A stretch of DNA of 64,000 nt from Cryptomeria japonica (Eukaryota > Streptophyta > Pinopsida > Cupressales > Cupressaceae): contig NC_081410.1 in assembly GCF_030272615.1 (NCBI RefSeq), positions 229,124,915-229,188,914 on the forward strand. Direction: 5' to 3'. Under the pieces are notes generated by a model, which was given only the letters and a program-made list of their open reading frames with translations, did not search any database and was not told the DNA's origin. The position numbers were made by a program, and so were the translations under genes. Positions 55,361 to 64,000 of this stretch are shown here, piece after piece. Position 1 is the stretch's first letter. Every line of letters starts with the position of its first letter.

Positions 55361-57087
55361 TTAAGTGCTACAGGTAATGCAGGATATCAATTTTCGTAAA
55401 ACCCGCCGGATTCCCGAAGGCTCTGATGAATCCGCTCCGTCGCCTGTCGTCTCACATGGAAGATTTACAATATATGATTCGTCTTCACCGTCCATCCTTG
55501 CCTTTTCGCAGGCCTCAAAGAAGCGATTTACAGAGCGCTCAATGTATTGCTGAGCTTCTCTTACGCACATCTTGTTTGGGAGCTCATCCGGGTAGCTAGG
55601 CAGAGCGTGGTCTCCGTTCAATTGAGCTGCCAGTTGAACCAGTTCACTCTGAAATTCGTTTAAACGCGCCTCCTCATTTGCTTCTCCTGGTCTCAGCTTT
55701 GAGGGTTCTGGTAGAGTAACTGCACAAACAAATTTGACGAAGAAATCAGATTTATTTTATAACAGGAAAGATTTTAAGCAGAACAAGTGAGGAGAATTTG
55801 ATACCCGGGCAATCTGTCCTTGGACTCTCCCGCAATTTTAATACGCCTTCGAAAGTTCCCGCCCAAGCATCTCTCTTTGTCAAGAAATCTGCTTTCAGAT
55901 TGAAGATTTTCTTCACGGTTGCAGGTATTGATGAGTGCTCGAATTCTGAGGAAGGGTATGGCCCGCTTGGTTTATGCACCACTGCAAATGCAAGCCACAT
56001 TTATGATTATTTTCATTTTTCTTTTGTTTGTGAGAGGAAAGTAAAAATTGAGGAGAGAAAATATACCAGTTCCTGGATTGATCCAGGGAGAAATCACCAT
56101 GGTAGGCACACGAACACCTAATCTGTCGAATTTGAAGAAATCGGGTTTGGGGCCTACAATTTCGTCAGGAGAGGGCACATCTCTGACAGGCGTAGGAACA
56201 TGATCAAAGAAACCCCCGTGCTCATCGTAAGTAATAATGAACACCATTTCGTTCCACTGAGGACTCGATCTCAGCGTCTCGTAAACCTCTTTCACAAATT
56301 TCTGACCTTCGGCAACATCATGCGAAGGATGATCATCATTTCCTGGCAAAATCTTGAGATCAAAATATCGCTGCTCAATGACGACATAGTTCGGCAGTTT
56401 CCCGTTCTTTGCATCAGACTTGAACTTGAGATTGTACTGGTGAAACTTGGTTATGTACTTGAGCTTTCTGAGATTCCTGTAGAACAGAGTAGCAGGGGGA
56501 TACTGGTAATAAATACCGAACTCCAGGCCGGATTCATGAACGGATTCAAAGATAGTCTTTTGCGGATATCCTTCAATGAGCTTGACGGAATCGTTGCTGA
56601 TTGCACCGTGAGAAGTTGCAGAGTGAACAAAGAGTCTGTTCGGTTGCGTTGAGGCAGGTACGGACGCAAACCATCTGTCAAAGACTGCAAATTCTTTAAC
56701 CAAGGCCTCGTAGACTGGAACAGCTTCTGGTTTGAAGCCATTCATCACGGTCTCCGACATGCCTGTCTGAATGCTCTCGGCCTGCTGAGCGAATCCATTC
56801 ATGGGAGGAGGATTTGCCTCAGTGTCTGTAGAATTTCCGAAGATCTGCTCTCTGATGGCTTGGTAAGAATGGCCAGGATCTGGATCCACATATTCCGACT
56901 TTTCGTCGAAAAACAATTTGGCGGAGTTAGGATCTGCAGTGGACAGAGGATTCCATTCTTGCCCTGTTACGCCATCAATTTCTGGATTAAGCCGCTTCAT
57001 CCATCCGAGCATGTGGTCGAAAGATCGATTCTCTTGAACAAGAACAACGATAGTTTTTATCGGCCCTTCGATCTTTATTTCCCCCAT
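55361..57087 (-). CDS. NPC: non-specific phospholipase C (NPC family), three exons
   Basis: Exons 57087-56067, 55981-55805 and 55719-55361 join in frame into 518 residues, a normal NPC length. Both introns are 85 bp with GT...AG ends. NPC enzymes hydrolyse membrane phospholipids to diacylglycerol and act in phosphate recycling and stress signalling. The phosphoesterase motifs are intact: ENRSFDH (19-25), DPDPGHS (68-74), TQPNR (147-151), [10 protein letters not shown] (288-297) and [12 protein letters not shown] (324-335). There is no signal peptide from this start, which fits the NPC3/4/5 type. The end ISCITCST has two cysteines; a C-terminal cysteine is lipid-modified in Arabidopsis NPC4, so membrane attachment is possible here. 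An in-frame ATG 66 bp upstream lies inside the TATA-like site and is not used. It is the only intact host gene in the window. Confidence 0.93.
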
Positions 57088-57150
57088 CTCTTCTCTGCAA
57101 AGAAGATAAACAAGACTGTAGAATACTGTAGGAAAACAGAGCACCCTGTT

Positions 57151-57160
57151 CATTTAAATA
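57151..57160 (-). promoter_or_regulatory. candidate TATA box of the phospholipase gene
   Basis: On the minus strand this reads TATTTAAATG, about 65 bases before the chosen ATG. A start of transcription 25-30 bases further would leave a short leader of about 40 bases. Alternatively, tcttctttgcag just before the ATG could be an intron acceptor for an upstream leader exon. Confidence 0.4.
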
Positions 57161-58899
57161 GGGGAGAAGATGGTAAATGGATAACTCCATTGCAGAGTAT
57201 GAAGCGTCTAAAATCACCCTGCAACTCTCGTTAAGCGACGGAAATTAAATGAATAAATAAAACAGTGCCGTGAAAGCCAACGCATAGAAGAGGAAGAATA
57301 TACCGATGTTCCATAATAAAGATTCCATTTAGGTGGAAGGGTAATGTCAACGATATGTCTGTCGTGTTGTCTTTCTTGTTTCTTGCCGGGAATAAATTTC
57401 TGTATTTTAACGTGTATAGAAATACGTTGACAATTAGTAGCGTGGGCGACCCACGCAGCAAGTCACCAGCACATTCCGCTAACATGCTGAACCCACCATT
57501 TAAGCTATTGAAATATTCTGATTCGATAAAAGAAAATTTAAAAATCATTTAATTAAATATATTTATAAAGAATTTTTTTAATGATAGTTATATTTTTTTT
57601 TGAAAAGGATTGGTTTATTTTTTTCTTATTTTAATAATGAATTAAAGAGTATTGATTAATTTGAAATTTGAAATTACAATATAAGTTAAAATCATATGAT
57701 CGAATTTTTAAAATCTTGTAATCTTTTTCTATCAATTTAATGATGAATTAGAGAATATGATCAATTTTGAAATTTTTATAAAAGTTAAATCACATATTGT
57801 TTATTTTTATGATGATTTTTAAATAAGAAAAAACAAAATTGAATGTTTCAATGATACTTTCTAATCTTTAACTTCCCTCCATATTCATAAGCTTTTAAGC
57901 ATATGAAATATTTTAATTCAATTCTTTCTCAAGAGACTTCATAAAGTGAAAATAGTAAGTGTAGAATGACTTTAATTAGTTCTTTTAATTTTTTAGGATT
58001 TGATTTTTTTCATTTTTAATTGAAAATGTGATTTTTTTGGACTTAATCTAGGTCAATCTAATCAAATACATAGAAATAAGTATAAATTGATAAGATTAAC
58101 AAATGCCAATGAGTGATATGGTCTGATATATATTGAGATTTGATAGGGATTATCAAGTTTAATTGTTCACATCTATGCATTGACTTAAACAATATCATCT
58201 ACAAATAATTCTTAGGTGTCAACAATCAATATTTAATGATATGGATAGATTCTTTTTGTAGTTCAAAGATCAACATGTTAGTAACATTTTTTTGGTACAA
58301 CTAATAAAAAATAAGTATTTACATAAATAATTAAAAAAATGTATTATAAATGATATAAGAAATTGATGGCCATCTTCTATAATTGACTTAGAGAGATAAA
58401 GAGAGTTCCACAAAAATTTGGGGAAGCTTGGATGAACAAAGTTGATCTAAGAGGTGTAGACGATTGTGCTTTGGTGTGGTTGAGATTATAATGGATATCA
58501 TCAAAAAGATTTAGACTATATAATATTTTTAAATGAATATATGAGTATAATATGTGGAATAAAATCATAAAATTAAAATATTATCAAATTTGTAATAAAT
58601 TTATGATTATGACATGTGAAAAATATTTGTTAAATCTTAGATGTCTTTTCTTCTTAAATTTTGAGATAATTCTTGGATAAAATTACCTTGAATAGGTAGA
58701 CATTTTTTAATACCGAGAAGGATTTTAAATTTATGAAAATTCAAATTAATCGAAATCTATGGAGAGATGTAACTACAACAAAATAAAAGGGCAAAGTGTT
58801 GGCCTTATGTGCCTACATTTTATATGAATTCTATTAGCTAACTTTATTCATCAATTTTTGGTAGGTTCTAGCAACATAATTGTTCTTTAAGACATCGAT
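57161..58899. other. upstream flank of the phospholipase gene, no gene seen
   Basis: The first ~380 bases are moderately GC-rich and probably hold the promoter; after 57560 the DNA is very AT-rich. The overlapping ORFs at 57231 and 57355 run on opposite strands over the same bases and have no motif. Confidence 0.45.
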
Positions 58900-60040
58900 A
58901 AGATATGTTGCAATAAAGAAAAATTAGTTTATAGGCTTAAACAATCTTTGAATGGTTTGAAACAATTTCCTCAAATGTGGTATCAAAAATTTGATGCATG
59001 CTTTGAAGTTGGGTTTCATTAAAAGTGAAAAGGATGACTATGTTTATATTAAATATATTAATGATAAGATTCTAATTGTTATCTTGTATGTGGATGGCAT
59101 GTTGTTTATAGGTAATAGTAAGGTAATGGTTAGGGAGCTTAAAGCTCAACTTTCTAGAACATTTGACATGAAGGGTATAGGGGAATAAATGTTTATTTTG
59201 AGAATGGATTTGCAAGAATTGAACTTACAGAAATCTTTGGATTAGTCAAAGTATGTTGAAACCATTTTGCAATGCTTTGTTATGCATGATTAACTACTTA
59301 ATATTCATTTATTTATACACTAATCTTTCATTAGATATGTATTAAGTTAGATGATTATGTATATTACACATATATAATGTGCCTTATTTCAGTGGTCTTA
59401 GTAGCCTAATGTATGAAATGGTTTGTACTGGGCTAAATATTACCCAAGTAATAGGATTTATTATCAAGTTTATGTTTAGTCATGGCAGTGAATTCATGTT
59501 AAGAGGTATTTATATATTTATGATGAACTTATGATTATTTATTATGTTATCATAGTTTAATGATTTGAGAAAATTATTAGGCATATAAGGCTTTATTGAT
59601 GCAAGTTGATGATTTGGATAGTTAGTGGTCCACTAGTGGTTTAATATTTTCTCTTTTTGGTGGTGCTATTACTTGAATAAGCAAGAGGAAGCATGTGGTT
59701 TCTTTTTATCTTCTATTGGATTAGAATATATGATTAATACACATTCTTAGATAAAGAGGTGGTATGATTATAGAAGCAATGTTCAAGATCTAGTCTTAAT
59801 TACATACTAATCCAAATTAAATATGATAATTAAATTATTATTTATTTGGTTGAGAATCCTAGTTATTATGCTTGTATTAGATACATTGTGATGTATAATA
59901 TCACTAAATAACTATAAGGTAATATTATCAAATTTTGACTCTCAAGAGAATGTTGCAAATTCACTTATGAAACTAGTGAGCACAAATAAGTGTAATTGGT
60001 GCAAGGAGGCCATGGACCTTGGATTCTATACCTAATCTAT
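58900..60040 (+). pseudogene. copia reverse transcriptase/RNase H relic
   Basis: The reading starts KEKLVYRLKQSLNGLKQFPQMWY (the LKQALYGLKQ.PR.WY block), then VGFIKSEKDDYVYIKY and LYVDGMLFIG, with the catalytic YVDD changed to YVDG. RFMSHGSEF-like text continues the thumb. At the far end NVANSLMKLVSTNK is the RNase H C-terminus (N.AD.LTK.VS..KC). Several stops and shifts lie between. The LKQ.PR.WY and C-terminal pattern suggests the Tork lineage, unlike the large elements in the window. No LTRs were found. Confidence 0.72.
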
Positions 60041-61066
60041 TTTATACTTTCAATTTATTTCATTAAATGTATAATATCAAGTGGGATAATATTAGGATGG
60101 TATGATATTTAGTTGCAAACCTCATACATATGTATTCCTATGATCTCCAAGCATCTTGGAGATAGTACTTGGATGCTCATATAGGTAGTTGATAGATATT
60201 ATTATTTTAATTATTCTCTCATTTGAATTGAACAATAGTCTTAACATGGCATTCATGAGGAATGAGTAGCATGGTAATGGAAATTATTCTTGATTCTAGG
60301 TGTTAAAGGAGAGAGTGGAACATCTTTCTTACGTAATTGATTACTATATTTTAAATGATGTTAAAGATGCTATTAGGGATACTATGCATAGAGCATTTAT
60401 TACTTGGTCATAAGGTTAATCAAGTTTTTACAATAACATGTATTCTAGTAGTTTTGGTTTCATGAATCTATTAGTGATTTCCCCTTAACTCTTCTCTTTG
60501 AATTGGCTACCCTTGATAGTTGTAATGACCCCTATATAATGAATTCATGTTGGAACTGAAAGTCATTTTTCTTTTTCTTTTTTTTTAAGCTAATCCTGAT
60601 CAATCCCGATCATCTTGGTCATAGGTTCTCTAAGTATAGTCAATTTTGTGTTCAAAATCCTATGTGTCATATTTTTCTAGAGTTTGATACATTGTCATCT
60701 CAACTTACCTTTCCATCAAATCCCACTTGTTCTATTTTTTTTTATGTCAATATTATAAGCTTCTCCCTTGTGGCATGCCTTTCCTACAACCTTTTATTTT
60801 ACTTCCTTTGTTAGGTCATTGAATGTATCTATCCTCGCATACCTTTCATCCATCCCCCACTTTTTTCCTTTATTTCTTTTAGAGTATTAAACTTTGTCCT
60901 ACCAACATATCTCTTGCTCAAATCCTAAGTCTTAAACTCCTAATTAATGATACAAGTTTTACAATATCCTCAACTCCTAAATCTTGACACTCTTTCCATT
61001 ATTTCATTGTTAATTCCAACCTACCCCTTCATGACCTAAAATGCCATTAATGACTAATTTTGATAA
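60041..61066. other. no gene seen
   Basis: From about 60540 to 61000 the plus strand is pyrimidine-rich with many ctt/ttc runs. Nothing else is recognisable. Confidence 0.4.
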
Positions 61067-62296
61067 TGTAATGTATGGAAATTAGAAATCAAGGTTTTAC
61101 CAATTAAATCCACTATATAACCCAATTAACACAACTACATTGAAAGAGGGTTGAAGCCAATAGATCTAGGCTCATCCCAATGGAGAAAGGGGTTGAGATT
61201 CTAATTGGAATCAATAGGTGAATATTGGTTATCCTCTTTCTTAGTTGAATTTGGAATGTAGTTATGAAATTAGTGGAAAATGAGAGATATTTGAAGTAAC
61301 TTGACGAATATGAAATACTACAGATGTCCCACTCAACCATAGACTGGGATTTAGACAAAAGAATAGATTCAAAACCTATTCTCAGAAGTTTAGCTTGACT
61401 TTTTGAGACTAGGCAGCACATATCTGCCTTGGTCCTTCGAAATTTCCATCATCAAAAGTTGAACATGTTCGTCACTGTGAACATTGCCGAAATTCTTGAG
61501 TACAACTCTTGCACCTATTTCCTACACACGCAGAGAGAAAGATGTTGTGGATAGGGGTTTTCCTAAGTCAAACCTCGGTTTAGGAATTAACCTTGAATGA
61601 AATAATGTAAATATTGAAATAAATGTTAAGGAGATATACCTCATATATGTAATTGTTGATGATGATGCAATGTTGTTTGAATGTAATCACAAATGTTGAA
61701 TGTAATGGCATGACAAACACATGGACACGAAAAACCCTAATCACACACACATGCTTGCATGAAGATTGATGCAACTTTTCTCCACAATGCTTGAATGATG
61801 AATATGCAGCCTTGAATCTCTGAAAATGCTTGATGATTAATACTTCATGAATGCACGAAAAATATAGATGAAGTCTTCAATTTCTTCTTAGGTGAAAATG
61901 GATTGATAAGATGCCTTTATATAGGGTTCCCTAGGTAAACTACCAATTAGGATAACCTCTAACAATCATGTGTATCCCCGAGGACTAGAAACCATTAGAG
62001 AGGTAAAGGATTGACCCCGTTTCAAATTAAGGCTTGTTTGAGGGGGACCAGGGTGTTTTGGGGCACCCTAATCTAGACCAGGGCACTCCATGCTCTAGTC
62101 ATCCAACAAACAGGTTCAATACAAAGAAAAATGGGAGAAGGATCTCCAAGATGAGACCCACCAAATGTTGTTCATAACATCAAAATTAGAGAATAGGGTC
62201 AAATCGGACCTAGAGAGGATATGGAGATATGACACGCTAAAGTAGGAGCATAAACATGGGGTGTAAATTGTATTATTTACAATTTATGATGCTACA
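61067..62296 (-). repeat. 3' LTR of element 7
   Basis: On the plus strand it starts tgtaatgtatggaaatt and ends tgatgctaca. Its middle shares the gataggggtt..cctaagtcaaacc block with element 4. Confidence 0.75.
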
Positions 62297-62317
62297 TTTA
62301 GCCCCCACTTTAATGGG
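62297..62317 (-). promoter_or_regulatory. polypurine tract of element 7
   Basis: On the minus strand it contains attaaagtgggggctaaa, directly before the LTR. Confidence 0.6.
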
Positions 62318-62859
62318 AGAATGATCCTATGCAAATACTTGAGATAATATAGAAAGATGTGAGAGATAAGAAATTAGGAGCGAGATCACAAGGATATAAG
62401 ACATCACTAATTTTGAGGTACCAAGCCCCTAATCTTAGGATCTTAACTCACACACTCACGTGCAAGGACACACAAAACAAGACAAATACAAAAAGGCAAA
62501 CAAACAAAGACAAAAGACACTCAACACAAAAAGGCTCCAAGTCGACTATTTGAAGAGACCTTAATAATCAAAATGTCTCAACCATTAATATCATTCTCAT
62601 AATACTATCACAAGAACACAAGAGATCACATAAAAAGAGCAAGAGCATGCATAAAATGATGAACCATGATTCACAAATAGAAAATCTATGAGCTCATGGG
62701 GAAGAGAAAAGAGAGAAGACATGGATTCAATGGGCTAGCAAGTTGTGTTATGCTAGGTGATCCATGTTGGGGAGGAGAGTTAGAATAGTGTAGCTATGTT
62801 TTGCTAATTTCACTCATCCTGCTAGACATATATTGTTGTCTGGTTTCAAGAATTAAGCA

Positions 62860-63180
62860 TGTCGTATAAGACTTTGTTTTATCTAGTTTTGAGCATGCAA
62901 TAACCTGCATAAGACATGAAATGAAAATGTGTCTAGTTTCAAGAACGTCTTGTATAAGACTTTGTTGGTCTATTTTCAACAATGTGTACCCTGTATAAGA
63001 CAAATATATTCCTAGCTTCAGGAACATCTCATATAAGACTTTGTTTTGTCTGGTTTTAAGAATGTGTACCTCATATAAGAGATATATAAAAATGTTGTGT
63101 TTGGTTTTGGGAATGAAGCATCTTGTATAAGAATTTGTTTTGTTTGGTTTCAAGTCTGAACACCTCATATAAGACATGCA
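62860..63180. repeat. decayed tandem repeat, period about 42 bp
   Basis: Eight copies of tataagac or close variants fall near 62868, 62909, 62953, 62993, 63032, 63074, 63125 and 63167, spaced 39-51 bases. Between them tttgttttgtctggtttca recurs in alternate units, so a double unit of about 84 bp is likely. The 127-residue minus-strand frame over it (62794-63177) is a product of the repeat. Confidence 0.75.
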
Positions 63181-63731
63181 AAATATAGTACAAAGAGGGT
63201 GATATGCTATACCCCCCCCCTCCCCCTCTTAAGATGTCAACATAGTCCTATGTTGATGTCCTAAGGAATCTAGAAACAAGGATACACACCTTCAACACCA
63301 AGGAGATATTCTTTTATGCAGCAATGTTCATAAATCCAACCTAAAGAGACATTACTCTTATAAGAAAGGAAAAGATAGTTGAAAAATAGATATCTTGGAA
63401 CAAGTGTAAAGAGAATCCTTGGAGGAGAAGAGATCTTTCCCCAAAGAAATCTACCTCCAAGAGGAGATTTTTGAACAAAAATAACATCATTGACCAAAAG
63501 AGAGGAAGGAGAACAAGAATACATACCTTCTCCCTATTGCTAGGTGAAATGGATTCTTCATGAAGGATGACACACTTTTGACCCAAAATGAAGGTTTTTT
63601 TTATAATAGATATACATTGCCAAGTGTAGAAGAGGTTGTAGTCAAGGATACACACCTCTTACATAAGAGAGAATCCTTGAGCAAACAAACAACTTCACAC
63701 AAGGAATGACCTCGTATCAAGTTCACCAAAA

Positions 63732-64000
63732 TGTAATATATGAAAATTGGGAATTAGGGAACATTACCAAGTAGAACCAATAAATAGCCCAATTAACATA
63801 ATTACATTAAAAGAGGGTTGAAGCCAATAGATATAGGCTCAACCCCAATGGGGAAAGGGGTTGATATTCTGATTGGATTCAACAGGCTAATATTGATTAT
63901 CCTCTTTCTTAGTTGAATTTGGAATGTAGCTATGAAATTAGGGCAAAATGAGAGAGTCTAAGTAACTTGATGAATATAGAATGCTACAGATGTCCCACAG
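63732..64000 (-). repeat. 5' LTR of element 7 (partial)
   Basis: It matches 61067-61335 from tgtaatatatgaaaatt to the window end (ctacagatgtcccac). Confidence 0.75.

Larger units (their letters stand above)
61067..64000 (-). mobile_element. element 7: non-autonomous family G LTR element, cut by the window end
   Basis: Two LTR copies on the minus strand: left 61067-62296 (complete, 1230 bp) and right from 63732 to the window end (269 bp seen). The internal region is only 1435 bp and codes for no retroelement protein. The polypurine tract at 62297 is of the same type as those at 281 and 26600. A primer site candidate on the minus strand, tggtgaacttgatacgagg, follows the right LTR; I cannot name its tRNA. 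The element resembles a small LARD or TRIM. Confidence 0.75.

Noticed and set aside
57088-57153. Upstream start of the phospholipase ORF (MNRVLCFP...), possibly a signal peptide
   Set aside because: The ATG lies within a TATA-like site and the segment contains an intron-acceptor-like tract; family proteins of this type start near MGEIKIEG.
57231-57552. Overlapping ORFs upstream of the phospholipase gene
   Set aside because: Opposite strands, same bases, no recognisable domain; the region is better read as promoter flank.
62860-63180. Regularly spaced repeats that could suggest a CRISPR array
   Set aside because: Units are degenerate and contiguous, spacers are themselves repeats, and the setting is plant retrotransposon DNA.

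Overview
This window is plant nuclear DNA, almost all of it transposon sequence. I infer a seed plant with a large, repeat-rich genome, possibly a gymnosperm. The basis is low gene density, old LTR elements nested in one another, L1-type LINEs with an RNase H domain, Sirevirus-like Ty1/copia elements, and a plant non-specific phospholipase C gene. I cannot name the species from sequence alone. No bacterial features, CRISPR array, rRNA or tRNA gene is visible.

Layout. 1-1472: 3' end and LTR of a Ty3-like element (family G). 1473-3131, continuing at 8390: degraded remains of another LTR element. 3132-8383: copia element 1 (+), a deletion derivative with an open gag-protease frame but no reverse transcriptase. 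10122-11270: probable solo or partial LTR with hairpins. 11500-18650: a nearly full-length but broken L1-type LINE (-), with an extra ORF-like stretch after ORF2. 19150-19985: ORF1 relic of another LINE. 20973-33905: copia element 2 (-), carrying two nested insertions, element 4 (25121-29420, family G, in its protease region) and element 3 (31361-33675, a short non-autonomous LTR element, in its 5' LTR). 34461-40743: copia element 5 (+), same family as element 2. 41431-48085: copia element 6 (+), the least damaged, inserted into a LINE RT relic (40749-41430 plus 48091-49540). 49548-52254: a short-LTR, gag-only relic. 55361-57087 (-): the one intact host gene, a three-exon phospholipase C of the NPC family. 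58900-60040: copia RT/RNase H relic. 61067-64000: element 7, another non-autonomous family G element, cut by the window edge.

Target-site duplications visible by eye fix the boundaries of elements 1, 3, 4, 5 and 6, and so give the nesting order. Only the phospholipase gene looks able to make a normal host protein. Element 1's gag-protease frame and element 4's proline-rich repeat ORF are open, but both sit in defective elements. The most unusual items are the additional ORF downstream of the LINE RNase H, the exact 8-residue repeat protein of element 4, a 150-bp triplication confined to one LTR of element 4, and sequence blocks shared by the LTRs of otherwise different copia families.
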